Source of the DNA: Cololabis saira
Taxonomy: Eukaryota > Chordata > Actinopteri > Beloniformes > Belonidae
Direction: 5' to 3'
DNA: 64,000 nt
Assembly (NCBI RefSeq): GCF_033807715.1
Contig: NC_084599.1
Span: forward strand, 30,898,125-30,962,124
The position numbers and the translations under genes are program-made. Numbering within the stretch: the first letter of the stretch is position 1; every line of letters starts with the position of its first letter. Shown here piece by piece: positions 53,270-64,000 of the stretch. The notes under the pieces are model-generated. The model was not told the origin of the DNA. It did no database searches and saw only the letters and a list, made by a program, of their open reading frames with translations.

Positions 53270-56200
53270 ATGGCTCAAGTCAAGGATTTTATTGAGAATC
53301 CATCAGTGCATTTTTTAGATTGTTGTTCAAAGGACCAACTTTTTGAGATTGCAGAACATTACAAAATAGATGTTGGGGATAAGAGACGGAGAACTGAGAC
53401 TATAAAAACAATACTGATTGCGAATTTGGAAGACATTGAGGTATTATCTGGTAAAGAAGATGAAGAGCAGCTGCCGTTGCCAATCCAAAAACCAAATCTT
53501 TCATTTGAACAGCAAAAAGAATTGATGTTAATTCAGTTAGAAATGGATAGGAACAAGCAACAAATTGAACTGGCAAAGATCAACTTGCAGAGGGAGAAGT
53601 TAGAGCTGGTAAAAGAAGGTAAGATTGACCAGAGACTTTTGGAAGGTGAAGGAGATGTGGCTTCAGGTAAGAAGAGTTTTGATTTGGTGGGCAGTTTGAG
53701 ATTAATGCCCAAATTTAATGAGAAAGACCCCGAAACCTTTTTCTCATTGTTTGAACGACTAGCAGAGTCTAGAGGCTGGCCTGATGCGGATCAGACTGTA
53801 ATGCTGCAGTGTGTTCTGACTGGGAAGGCACAAGAAGCGTATTCAGCTTTGTCTGTAACTGACAGTGTAAGCTATGCTAAGGTTAAATCTGCTGTTCTTA
53901 AAGTGTATGAAATGGTGCCTGAGGTTTACCGTCAGCGTTTTAGGAATGTGAGAAAAGATGATAAACAGTCATATCTTGAGTTTTCACGAGAACTGGTTAA
54001 CAACTTTAATCGCTGGTGTATCGCTTCAGGTGGAAATACTTTTGAAGGCTTGTGCCACTTAATGTTGCTAGAACAGTTCAAAAACGCCATTCCAGGTCGT
54101 ATAGCAACGTATCTCACTGAACAGCAGGTGAAAACTGTAGCAGAGGCAGCCGCGTTGGCTGACCAGTATGTTTTGACACACCGTGATTGGGTACCGAGGG
54201 GTATCCAACATAAGCATGTGTACCGGGAGAACACTGCACCCAGCCATCATTCCAACACACCAGGTCACGATAGCAGTGCACCTTTCACCCCGTTGGTTAA
54301 AATGGAGAATGAGAAAAGTCGGGCTGCCCGTGATGGTGACAAAACATGTCATTACTGTGGCAAAAAGGGCCATATTAAGGCAGACTGTTACTCACTCAAA
54401 AGGAAGAACATGCATGTGGAGTCGGCAGCGTTTGTGGCGCCTGTTGTGGCAGATGTCAGGTTGGTAGGTTCTCTACATGAGAGCGAGAGGAGTTTCGGCG
54501 GTGTAGATGAGGCGTATCAACCATTTGTTGAGAGGGGCTTTGTCTCTCTGGTCGGGTCCAAAGAAAAGGTGCCCGTGACAATTCTGCGAGACACAGCGGC
54601 GCTGGGCACATATGTCCTTGAGTCTGTTCTTCCATTCTCGAGTAAGTCGGCGACCGGAGATGCCATGTTGAGCCGTGGTATGGGTATGTCCATAATCTCT
54701 TCTCCTACACACAGAATTGAACTTGACTCTGGACTTGTCCATGGTGAGGTGGAGGTGGCATTGCGCAGGGCGTTCCCGATGGCTGGTGTCGATGTTCTCC
54801 TGGGAAACATGCATGCGGGTGGTCGGGTGTGGTCAAAAGTGCTGCCGTCACCATTAGTAAGTCCTGATCCTATTGTGAACAGTGAGCCAGATGAGAATGA
54901 GCGAGACTTTCCGCAGGTATTTGCGGCAGCGGCAGTGACACGTGCCAGGTCTCGTGAAATTGGAGATGAAAAGAATGAAAATCTTGAAAGTGTTTTTTCT
55001 TTGTCTGACGTGCCTATTTCTGTGTCCCAGGCAGAACTTATTGCAGAGCAGCAGGTTGATCCGTCCATCAGAGGTCTCTTTGAGGGAGTTCTGACAGGTA
55101 GTGAGGTGCAGCATAGCGCAAATGGGTATTTTTTGGATAATGGGTTGCTAGTGAGGAAGTGGGTGCCTTGTGGGGAACTTGGGGCAGGGGAACCAGTTTT
55201 CCAGGTGGTAATTCCAGCTAAATACAGAGATTTAGTTCTGAAACTCTCTCATGACCAGTCGGGGCATTTGGGGGTTAAGAAAACTTACCACCACATTTTG
55301 CAGTATTTCTTTTGGCCTAGGTTAAAGAAAGATGTTGCTGCATACATTAAAACATGCCACACATGTCAAATGACTGGTAAGCCAAATCAGGTCATTAAGC
55401 CTGCTCCATTACACCCCATACCTGCTATAGGACAGCCATTTGAGCACATCATAATAGATTGTGTTGGTCCTCTTCCTCCTTCTAGGTCAGGTGCCAAGTA
55501 CCTATTAACTGTGATGTGCCAGGCGACCAGATATCCAGCTGCTTATCCTCTACGTTCAATAACTACTAGGGCTGTGATTAAGGCACTCTCCCAGTTCATC
55601 TCCATATTTGGAATTCCACGGGTTCTCCAGAGTGACCTTGGTTCCAACTTCTCCTCCCATCAGTTTGCTCAGGTTCTGAAGCAACTACAGGTGAAACACT
55701 CTCAATCCTCAGCGTACCATGCTGAAAGTCAGGGGGCGCTAGAGCGCTTCCACCAGACCCTGAAATCATTGTTAAGGGCATATTGTACAGAGTTGGGCAA
55801 AGACTGGGAGGAGGGCTTGCCCTGGTTACTGCTGGCTGCTCGTGAGGTGGTGCAAGAAAGTACTGGATTTAGTCCTAATCAGTTAGTTTTTGGGCATTTA
55901 GTTCGTGGTCCACTTGCACAGCTTCACGACAACTTTACACCCCCTGACCCACCTAAAAATCGAATTGACTATGTCAATGGGTTCAGGCAACGCTTGTATG
56001 TAGCTGGTACTTTGGCCAGAGAAAATCTTGCTAAAGCTCAAGTTAAAATGAAACGATCCTATGATCGAAGGGCTGAACGCAGGGAGTTCAGTCCAGGCGA
56101 TCAGGTGATGGCTCTTTTGCCTATTGTAACTTCTCCTTTTCAAGCTAAATTTTCAGGTCCACACACTGTTGTGGAGAAAATTTCAGATGAAAATTATGTC

Positions 56201-56921
56201 ATTTCAACTCCCAACCGTCGTAAAGCTACTCAACTGTGTCATGTAAACCTGTTAAAACCTTATTATGGTCGGGACTCGGGCGAGGTTTTACCTGTGTGTT
56301 TGGCAGCCGGTGTTGGTCCTACCTTTCGGTCGGTGGCTGAGAGCGGGGATACCAACACATTTGACGAGACCTTGGTGTATGGCCGGTTGAAAAACACTGA
56401 GACTCTGAATAGTTTAGACAACCTTTTGGGTCATCTCCCCAGGCCTCAACGGTCAGAGTTGGCTGATTTAATTGCTAATTTTCCAGGTTTATTTGGTAAT
56501 ACACCGTCTCAAACACATCTCATCGAGCATGACATTGAATTGATTGATTCAAAACCCATTCTACAGCGTTTTTATCGTGTCTCTGCTGACAAACGCCGGG
56601 TGTTGGATGCAGAGGTCCGGTATATGCTGGAGAATGACATTGCAGAGCCATCATCATCTGGCTGGGCATCACCATGCATTCTAGTTCCAAAGCCTGACGG
56701 ATCATTTCGGTTCTGTACAGACTTTAGGAAAGTTAATAATGTGACAAAACCAGATGCATTTCCATTGCCTAGAATGGATGACTGTATAGATGAGGTTGGA
56801 TCTGCAAAATTTGTCAGCAAATTTGATTTGTTAAAAGGATACTGGCAGGTCCCATTGTCAAAGAGAGCTTGTGAGGTGGCATCCTTTATCACTCCATCCG
56901 GTCTCTATTCATATAAAGTCA
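53270..56921 (+). CDS. Gmr1-like gag-pol: gag, protease, integrase, start of reverse transcriptase
   Basis: The start ATG has A at -3. Residues 1-310 are gag, with a charged coiled-coil-like stretch (about 80-125) and a capsid C-terminal region (about 220-305) of the type from which the vertebrate SCAN domain was derived. A zinc knuckle CHYCGKKGHIKADC is at 360-373. The protease has DTAA at 441-444 instead of the usual DTGA. Integrase: zinc-binding H661, H666, C696, C699, and the catalytic triad D730, D789, E825 (D-58-D-35-E). Reverse transcriptase starts around 1090 and includes KPDGSFRFCTDFRKVN and FDLLKGYWQVP (D1186). The frame is lost at about 56921 inside the conserved block before the catalytic loop; this frame then stops at 56968. 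Confidence 0.88.
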
Positions 56922-57806
56922 TTTGGTTTGCGAAATGCACCAGCGACATTTCAACGCCTTATGAATAGGGTTGTTGGTGGCCTCGAGGGCGTGGCTGTCT
57001 ATTTAGATGATGCTGTCGTCTATAGTGACACCTGGCCGAGCCACATTGCCCGCATTCACTCTCTCTTTCAGCGTTTGGCTGATGCACGGTTAACAGTCAA
57101 TCTTGCTAAATGTGAATTTGCTCGTGCTACGGTCACGTACCTTGGTTGTGTGGTCGGCCAGGGGGAGGTCCGTCCTGTGCACGCAAAAGTCGTTGCTATT
57201 GAGAGTTATCCAGCTCCCACTACGAAAAAGGAACTCATGAGGTTCCTGGGGATGATTGGGTATTATAGAAGTTTCTGTAAAAATTTCTCATCTGTTGTCT
57301 CTCCTCTAACTGATCTTCTTAAGGACAATGTGAAGTTTGTCTGGTCCTCCCGGTGTCAGCATGCGTTTCAAAATGCCAAAATCTTGTTGTGCTCTGCCCC
57401 AGTATTGGCAACTCCTTGCATGGATCAACAATTCAAGTTGCAGGTCGATGCGAGTCATGTTGGGGCAGGTGCAGTATTGTTGCAGGCTGACAGTGGGGGG
57501 GTGGACAGGCCAGTCAGTTTCTTTTCTAAAAAGTTTAATAAGCATCAGCTTAATTACTCTGTCATTGAGAAAGAGGCTTTGGCACTGGTGTGGGCTTTGG
57601 TGCATTTCAGTGTGTATGTGGGGTCTGGCGTGCCTGTAATAGTTGACACAGATCACAATCCACTCACGTTCCTTAGTTCACTAAAATGTCCTAACCAAAG
57701 ACTCATTAGGTGGTCTTTGCTGTTGCAGTCTTTTTCACTGGACATTAGGCACATAAAAGGGAAAGATAATGTGGTGGCGGATGCATTGTCTCGTGCTCCG
57801 GTTTAA
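56922..57806 (+). CDS. Gmr1-like pol, 3' part: reverse transcriptase and RNase H
   Basis: Continues the reverse transcriptase in a different frame from FGLRNAPATFQ, with the catalytic YLDD at 57000-57011. RNase H acidic residues are visible in LQVDASHVGAG, VIEKEALALVWAL, VDTDHNPL and NVVADALSR. The open frame reaches back to an ATG at 56871, but that ATG reads the wrong frame of the preceding block and is not a real start. Integrase does not follow, confirming the unusual domain order. The shift looks like a small deletion and not a programmed site, since part of a conserved motif is missing. Confidence 0.85.
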   Translation, partial: FGLRNAPATFQRLMNRVVGGLEGVAVYLDDAVVYSDTWPSHIARIHSLFQRLADARLTVNLAKCEFARATVTYLGCVVGQGEVRPVHAKVVAIESYPAPTTKKELMRFLGMIGYYRSFCKNFSSVVSPLTDLLKDNVKFVWSSRCQHAFQNAKILLCSAPVLATPCMDQQFKLQVDASHVGAGAVLLQADSGGVDRPVSFFSKKFNKHQLNYSVIEKEALALVWALVHFSVYVGSGVPVIVDTDHNPLTFLSSLKCPNQRLIRWSLLLQSFSLDIRHIKGKDNVVADALSRAPV

Positions 57807-58159
57807 ATGTGTCCCTAATACTTTGTCCTTTGTTTTTTTTTTTAGATCCTGGCATTGTGGTCCCTGGTCTGTCCTGCTCCTTACAGCCCATATTGCTAGC
57901 TGAAACACCTGGATCCAGCTGTTGAGGGGGGAGGATAGCCCAGCGGGGCAAGCCAGGCTTCTAAAGGGGTTGTTTAACACCAGTGTTTGAAATCTAAAAT
58001 TTTGCTATGGGGAAATTTGTAATTTTAAAGTTAATGTTAAAATTGTTAAATATGAATGTACTTTCTTGAGTTTTGGGTTAATGGTCTTCTAATTTAAATT
58101 TATTCTAAATTGGGGAGCCGTGGATCCTCCTACAGGGACCACGACCTTGGGGGGGGAGG
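57807..58159 (+). other. Gmr1-like 3' untranslated region and polypurine tract
   Basis: About 350 bp with no frame, ending in GGGGGGGGAGG (58149-58159), the likely plus-strand primer next to the LTR. Confidence 0.7.
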
Positions 58160-58627
58160 TGTGATGCCCCTATATAGATTACTCCTAATATGGAGCATCA
58201 TGCAAGCTAACATTCCAGGTAGTCCTGAAACTGGAGAACCTGCTCATTGAAGGTTGATTGCCTGCTTGTGCTCATTGGATTCACCTGGGCCCGGTGTCTC
58301 CACCCCTGAGTATATAAGCAGCCTGCACCTCAGTCTGAGAAGATCTCTAGGAGAGAACACCTTCCCTCAGCTCTCCATGTCTTTGTTTGTGTTCTAGTTC
58401 TTCTGTATTCTTTCCATCCACACACCCTGCACTACACTATGTTTCACTCAGCCATCACTCACACACACTACTGACTTACTGACTCCACACTCCATAGGAT
58501 CCTTATGGCTTTTTCTGTTGGTTATGGTACCTCAGTTGTTTGTTTTTCGGTAAGCTTAATAAATATTATTTGTTTCACTTCCGTCTCTTGTCCCCTATTT
58601 TGCCATGACTTAGAGCCGGTCATGACA
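58160..58627 (+). repeat. 3' LTR
   Basis: 468 bp from TGTGATGCCC to GGTCATGACA, i.e. TG..CA borders, directly after the polypurine tract. Contains TATATAAG at 58311 and AATAAA at 58558. No partner LTR is present in the window. Confidence 0.75.
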
Positions 58628-58789
58628 GAGCCGTTCAGATTCTGCTCCCGTCGTGACGTCACGACAGGAGCGATGCGTGAAACCACGCCCACAACTAACT
58701 CTGCCGGCTGGAGCTTCCGCCATTTTTTCGTAGCGATGTATTGCGTCAGTCACGTCAACACTTGTTTTTAAGACATTCAAGGCCTGTTT
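58628..58789 (+). repeat. 162-bp direct repeat, right copy
   Basis: Begins one base after the LTR and is the second copy of 52902-53063. It then runs on into the right inverted repeat of the family-A miniature. Confidence 0.9.
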
Positions 58790-58850
58790 AAAATAGGTAT
58801 TAGATGCCATAATAGGTCCCCTTTAAACAGGCCTTGAATGTTTTAAAAAC
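58775..58850. repeat. hairpin at junction of two inverted miniatures
   Basis: ACATTCAAGGCCTGTTTAAA (58773-58792) is followed after about 30 bases by its complement TTTAAACAGGCCTTGAATGT (58822-58841). The loop is the right inverted repeat of the first element. Confidence 0.85.
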
Positions 58851-59563
58851 AAGCTTTTGATTGTTTTTGCTAAAGAAAAATAGAAATTCAGCCTCTGAGC
58901 CATGTCTTTAGTATTCCAGTTTCTAACCTCCATCTCTATGAGGGATTCTGAGTGGGCGGGGCTATGATGATGAGGCACTGTGCTGATTGGCTGCCTGACG
59001 CGATGACACGATACACTGCTACGAAAACTATGTTAGTTGTGGCCGTCGTTACTGTTAGGCTCACTCGAGAATTTAAATAGCCAAATATGCCAGGGACCCC
59101 AAAAGCAAAGACACTGAGACTGGAGTTGCAAACAAAGGATTTAATAAGTAACTCAATCCGGGGGAGGTGGACGGAGCGGTGGAGCGGGGAGACACTGGAT
59201 TGGCTGGAGGGAGCCTGGAACATAAGGAAAGAACAGTTAGGACAAAAATAGCAGATCTACAAAACCACACACTAGAGCCTAAACTTTCTGCTGCAGGTAC
59301 TTGCCACAGTAGTCAACGTCTAAGCGCTGAGCGCCGTCTCTCAGCAGCTTATGAAGGCAGCCCTTGATGATGATGGTGGAGCAGCTGGGCTGATTGGAAT
59401 CAGCCACAGCTGTGCTGGCTGCTGGCTGACGGCTCATCCGGGCGGCTGTACAGACACTGCAGAATTTGGTTGCTTTCCTCCTTCTCTGAGTTGGCAGGCT
59501 GAGGGGAGACCACTTTATATATGTTAAAGCAAGAAAAAACGTGTTTTTTATAATAGGTCCCCT
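58827..59563 (-). mobile_element. family-A miniature, inverted and modified copy
   Basis: On the minus strand it ends AGGGGACCTATTATAAAAAA at 59563 (followed by TTAA), with GTGGTCTCCCCTCAGCCTGC as in the other copies. The middle (about 59040-59410) is unrelated to the other copies and may be another insertion. The left terminal repeat is missing or shared with the neighbour. Confidence 0.6.
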
Positions 59564-59569
59564 TTAACA

Positions 59570-60700
59570 TTTCACTTGTCTCTTGCAAATCCTCTGAGCT
59601 GATGCAGAACTTTGTGTTGATGGAAATCCCCCATAGTGTGGTGGATGTCTTCTCCCACACGAGTGAACACAGATAAATCAGTCACTGAGACAGTGTTTAT
59701 CTAAACATTCAATGTGTCTTGACAAAGCAAATGCAGGCATTTTTTCAAGAAAGGACCGAGCAACTGCTGAGGAATTTCAGGTGTTTGGAGTCCAGGGTCG
59801 ACCTCTGACGACCTTCTATGAACACGTGGTGGCTCCAGCAACTTCTATGATCTCTAGGATGCAGCAGCATCTTGGAATAAAGACAGTGGATGGATGCTAA
59901 GGACGGCCAGCTGTGTCCTATAAGGCCTTGTTGATCCTGCAGCAGTGTTGGGAGACTGAAGGATGATGACGAAGCTCCTGCCCTCAATGAAGAACATGTG
60001 AAGAACACTGTAGCAGCATGGGGGGCTTTTTCAGTCACAGGCTGCTTTATTTGTGATGTGTGACAGGGAAATACGCTTTCTTTGCTCCCTCAAAATGTCA
60101 GACTTTTTGATTAAGCCAAGTCCCAGTAGAACACAGAGGTCAGAAATAAGAGATGCCATGAAGACTCTTGATCTTTGTTTCTGTTAAATTGCTGCTGCAG
60201 TAACTCTGCAGATTTCTCTGGGTTGAGAGCGGAGACGAAGCAGGTCTTTGCTTCCAGCTGTCATCAGACTGTTCCATCAGTTCTGCTCACAATAGACCAC
60301 ACACACACACACACACACACAGACATGCATGCACACGCACACACACAAATACAAGGACATTACCATGTCATAAATGACTAATGTGCAATATCCCTATTGT
60401 TAGTTTCTTACACTTTATAATGCTTTCATCACCTTCTTCTTCTCTATTTTTACAAATTTGATTACTTCTATTGCTGCTAACCATCACTTCCCTCACAGTG
60501 GGACTAATAAAAGCAATTCTTATTCTTATTCTTGAAGGCTTATTCTACTTCCCATCACGCTTACTAATACTGTTTCAACAGGATGATACTGACTACACAA
60601 ACTGGAAATACAGATTACTGTCACATAAGTGAATTACCATCCACATTTCACGTGTAAAAGAGAAACAATGATAGAGTGGATTGTGAGAGGTAGAACTACG
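59570..60700. other. intergenic with a short CA microsatellite
   Basis: A CA run is at 60299-60320. 60480-60535 (GGGACTAATAAAAGCAATTC, TTATTCTTATTCTT) is a retroelement-like tail. No gene recognised. Confidence 0.45.
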
Positions 60701-60915
60701 GTTTGGAGTGCTATTTCATCAATAAGCATCCTAGAATTTCCAAGGTCTTTGTGAGTGATGTGGCCCTATCTGACCATTTTTCTGTTTACTCTGAAAGCAC
60801 CATTTCCACCCACTCAAGGAGCCAAAAAGAAGTCATGAAAAGAAACGCGTTTTTAAGGACAACTCAGCTGAAACCTTTAACCAAGTCTACTCTTCAACCT
60901 CCACTCTGTCCTGTA

Positions 60916-61762
60916 CAGAGGTGGACAGAGTACTCGACCCCAGTACTTGAGTAAGAGTACAAATACTACTGGTCAAAATTTACTCCGTTACAAGTAAAAG
61001 TAGCTCAGTCAAAATATTACTCGAGTAAGAGTAGAAAAGTACTTGCTTTTAAAGGTACTTAAGTATCCAAAAGTAAATGCTTTTAAATTTACTTTAAGTA
61101 AAAGTAAGAGTAAGAATAAGAGTAAATTTCTTATTTTCCACATCAGTAAATTACTAAGTTTTTTAATTTTAATTTAATTTTGATTTAATTACATTTTTTA
61201 ATTTTGTCTGTGGTTTGTCTGTGCCCTCGTTTTTTACTCGGTCGAACTCAAACATTGAGTTAAGATACGGCCAAGGATTTTGTGAAAGTCCCTGCTCCGA
61301 GTCCGGCTCATTATCAGACTCAGACGACTCAGCGGATTGTCTTTCTTCTCCTGACGCAGGCGTAGACATTGTTGCGGCTCTGTCTTGACTTGTTGCGGCT
61401 CTGTCTTGACAAACGCAGGCTACTTTGGCGGTATCGTTTTGAGGAGGCTTGACGTATTTCCGCTTTACGTACATCCCAGTGGAGAGCGTGCACTGTGATA
61501 GGTCTCCTCCTTTGACAAAAACAACTTGTGTCCAATAGGATTTTAGGGAAGAAGAAATAAGAGCAGACCTGAAAGTAACGAGTACTTTTCAGCCTTCCTA
61601 GAAATGTACTCGAGTAAAAGTAAAAATATTTGTCTTGGAAATGTATTCAAGTAAGAGTAATAAGTACCAAAGAAATCTAATACTCAAGTAAAGTACAAAT
61701 CCTCTGGATATGTACTTAAGTACAGTACTCAAGTAAATTTACTCCGTTACTGTCCACCACTG
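60916..61762 (-). mobile_element. hAT element relic, inverted copy of 12087-13176
   Basis: Ends CAGAGGTGGAC and GTCCACCACTG with 8-bp flanks GTCCTGTA and CTCCTGTA (7 of 8 match). Terminal arrays of TACTTGAGTAAGAGTA-like motifs. The interior retains more transposase sequence than the cp-intron copy. Confidence 0.85.
61169..61372 (-). pseudogene. hAT transposase N-terminus, truncated
   Basis: From the ATG near 61370 on the minus strand: MSTPASGEERQSAESS, an acidic stretch, then NPWPYLNSMFEFDRVKN, the segment just before the BED finger in animal hAT transposases. It then runs into Lys-rich and AT-rich sequence and stops; finger and catalytic core are absent. The longer frame from 61474 includes untranslated leader. 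Confidence 0.6.
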
Positions 61763-61900
61763 CTCCTGTAACTCTGTAAATAAACCACGCGATAACTTCC
61801 ACTCTAAAATTTCAGATATCATTGATTCCACCAAGGTGAAAGTCCTCTCTGGTAAGAATAAATCTCAGTGGAGTTTTTGTTCTCAAAGGACAGGAAATAC

Positions 61901-63640
61901 TTTGCATCAATAGGTAACTTTTCATCAGAATCGACAAAAATTGTGAACCCCCTGACGGGGTTGGGTTGGTTCACAATTTGAAGTTTGGCTTCTAACTAAG
62001 ATCATTACAACCTGGCATTTAACTGCATGCAGGTAAATTGATTACCATGCGAAATCTAATCTCTACATAAACCACATATGCAGCTTCTATAGTTACTGAA
62101 AATAGTTTTGTGGCTATAAAAAACAGTCTTTCAGATACTGGGTTAAGCAGAGTAATGTAAATTCAGGCTGAATATCAGAGCAGCAGAAAATTGCTTCACA
62201 GATTCACAAGTTTTGGTATCATAGGTCCACAATGACTCATCAGCACTTTTCTGAAAATTTCTTTCAAATAACTTCCATGAAAAAAAAGGAGTAGCGGATT
62301 ACACAGAGGCAGATGAGCCACCTTGTCTTACTTCGACACTCAGACTTTATTTCCGCCTGCGGAGGAACAAATCCTGAAATCCTTAACAGGAAAGAAGGAT
62401 GAACTGTGCCCAAGTATGAGAATAAGTGGTGACTAAAAGTATCTGTGAAGCTCATGAAAGCCAGTCATTACTCTTATAGGCAGTTGGCATATATGCCATA
62501 TCAGCAGCTGAGACAGCTGTGTGCATCTTGAGAATTTCTTTTTGTATGTGTGTGCGTGTTTGTATAAATTCACAAATGTATTTATGACCCTTTGTGTTTG
62601 CACATTTTTTACCTGGCTGTCTACGTGCCTGGTTTTGTGTTTGTATGTTTGCAATCAGTCACTGCAGTCTGTCGCGTCTCCTGGTATCGCTTTTATATAT
62701 GAGCTTCAGTGTTTGACAGAACAATTTATAATAAATCTGGTCCGACTGGATTTAGTATTTTGATCTGTCTCAGTGAATAATCCACAAGATGCAGCTACAT
62801 TCTTCAGTCTGACTTTAAGCAACTCCAGAGTACCGCTGCGTCATGTGCTGTGCTCCACATATTTCCAATGTGTTTCTAATTCTGCTAATAGTGAAGAGCC
62901 CTGAACTTTCAACAGATCTGAGCAAAGCAGATGAAACTTGGCAAATACTGCAACATATTAGACAAAAAAAATTGTCTATTTCACCACATTTGTCTGTCAT
63001 TTGACAATGTATTAAATCCTTTACAATTTATAAAGAGCTATGTATACGTGGTGTAATAACTTGTGATTCAATGCCATATAAAAGTTAGATTGTATATAAA
63101 TCTCCATATGAATAAACTAAAATTTATAGAATTAAAGCTGTACTCAAAAACATGCGCACTCACTCAGGTTTTTTGATATTCCTTTTGATTATGGATTGTC
63201 TGCACAAAGCATTGTGATGGTGCCACTTACTGAACTCAAAATATTGAGTTAGCTGTCCTTACTGAGCTCAAGATAGTAGGTTCAATATGGACAGCGATTT
63301 GTAAAAACTCAAAGAAAGCACAGCAACTCAAAGTGCAGAACAGTTGCTTATTCAGAAAGCCCTGAGTCAACATATAAAGTCTTTGTGATATTAGAAATAT
63401 CTCCTCCAACGTGACCACTGCTTCTTGCCTCGGCCCTATAAAAAATACAACCATAACAGCTGTCTGTGATGACTTTGGCTGGTGATGCTCATTTAGTGCT
63501 ACTGATTTCAGGAGAAAAAGATAAAACAAACAATAATACGAAAACAAAAACATTGTCCCAGTGTATGTCTCTAAAATACTGATTTATCATCTGCTACCCG
63601 GGAGTGTTTAGGCGCCCGGTGGCAGGTTATTTACTGGGAA
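61901..63640. other. intergenic, nothing recognised
   Basis: No gene or clear repeat border. Confidence 0.45.
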
Positions 63641-63699
63641 TTATGTGAATTATTGAAAGCATGCAACATTGTAGACAATTGCTATAAATATTTATTATT

Positions 63700-63881
63700 G
63701 ATCTATATTATTTATATTTGGTGGGAAAGTAGTAAATATGAAAGTATTCAAATGGTATTACGAAAGTAACTGTATTTTAAATACCCCAATTTAAAATGGT
63801 AACTGTACCGGAATACAGTTTCAAAATTTGTATTAAATAGTAACGGCGCTACATGTAATCTGTTACTCCCCAACACTGGCT
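63700..63881. repeat. right end of a DNA-transposon relic
   Basis: Ends ACATGTAATCTGTTACTCCC followed by CAACACTGG, the terminal repeat style of a common fish non-autonomous DNA transposon. The left end was not identified. Confidence 0.45.
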
Positions 63882-64000
63882 ATTTATCAGTCTGGAACCC
63901 AGAAGCAGGTTTTTCCCAAAAAGTCAAGAAAATATAAGAGTCAAGAGGGTAAACCTGTGAAAACGTTTGTGCATTCAAGCTAAATACTTTTTAACCCGTT

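Larger units (their letters stand above)
53064..58627 (+). mobile_element. Gmr1-like Ty3/Gypsy retrotransposon, lacking its 5' LTR
   Basis: Order: leader (53064-53269), gag, protease, integrase, reverse transcriptase, RNase H, then a polypurine tract (58149-58159) and 3' LTR. Integrase ahead of reverse transcriptase is the hallmark of the Gmr1 group of Ty3/Gypsy elements, first described from Atlantic cod. The copy is close to intact: a single frameshift near 56921. No sequence like the 3' LTR is found upstream, so the 5' end is not canonical. No envelope gene. Confidence 0.88.
52711..58822. mobile_element. TTAA-flanked miniature, family A, split by a Gypsy element
   Basis: Left end TTAA-AGGGGACCTATTTTGG and right end CCATAATAGGTCCCCT-TTAA, with matching inner text (GCATCTAATACCTAT and its complement), define inverted repeats of about 37 bp. 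Body 52745-53063 on the left and 58628-58789 on the right. The Gypsy-derived block 53064-58627 lies between. Confidence 0.7.
60700..61900 (+). pseudogene. LINE relic split by a hAT insertion
   Basis: The left part (60700-60915) reads FVSDVALSDHFSVYSEST, a LINE endonuclease C-terminal SDH-type motif, then a basic linker. The right part (61763-61900) continues NKPRDNFHSKISDIID, STKVKVLSGKNKS in LINE style. The intervening hAT copy has near-identical 8-bp flanks, so the halves were one sequence. Confidence 0.6.

Noticed and set aside
54517..55068. A 183-codon minus-strand frame within the Gypsy element
   Set aside because: Shadow of the gag-pol frame; no independent family features.

Overview
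This is animal nuclear DNA, almost certainly from a teleost fish. The one protein-coding host gene is split into 24 small exons with GT..AG borders. Around it lie fish-typical mobile elements: L2-type LINEs, hAT-type miniatures with 8-bp target duplications, TTAA-flanked miniatures, a mariner-like miniature, a tRNA-derived SINE and a Gmr1-like Ty3/Gypsy element. Nothing looks bacterial, viral or CRISPR-like. Species and exact clade cannot be read from the window.

Region 1 (1-3.2 kb): a possible 3' end of an upstream gene, then DNA-transposon relics and a TATA box at 3186.

Region 2 (3.4-22.2 kb, + strand): a complete ceruloplasmin gene. Joining the 24 exons gives 3,222 coding bases (1,073 residues) with consistent phases throughout. 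The product is a secreted six-domain multicopper ferroxidase with a signal peptide and no C-terminal membrane anchor. All eight trinuclear-cluster histidines and the domain-6 type-1 copper site are present. The domain-4 type-1 site has lost its first His and its Cys, while domain 2 carries Met where human ceruloplasmin has Leu, plus a full set of ferroxidase-type iron ligands. Introns 3, 5, 8, 11 and 16 carry repeats; intron 3 holds a three-level nest (SINE, hAT miniature, L2 LINE).

Region 3 (22.4-28.3 kb): LINE/SINE tails, then a decayed tandem array of tRNA-Cys(GCA) units with one intact-looking gene (27095-27166, minus), interrupted by a 5'-truncated LINE and two hAT fragments.

Region 4 (28.3-52.3 kb): gene-poor DNA with scattered repeats. 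It includes a mariner-like miniature in a GTAT microsatellite that carries the N-terminus of a hAT transposase, a perfect 33-bp palindrome, and two hAT miniatures with perfect 8-bp target duplications.

Region 5 (52.3-61.9 kb): a Gmr1-like Ty3/Gypsy retrotransposon (integrase upstream of reverse transcriptase) with one frameshift, a 3' LTR and no recognisable 5' LTR. It sits inside a TTAA-flanked element, between two 162-bp near-identical direct repeats. Next come an inverted copy of the same miniature and a LINE relic split by a hAT copy that still encodes a transposase N-terminus.

Region 6 (61.9-64 kb): nothing recognised except the end of a DNA-transposon relic near 63.88 kb.
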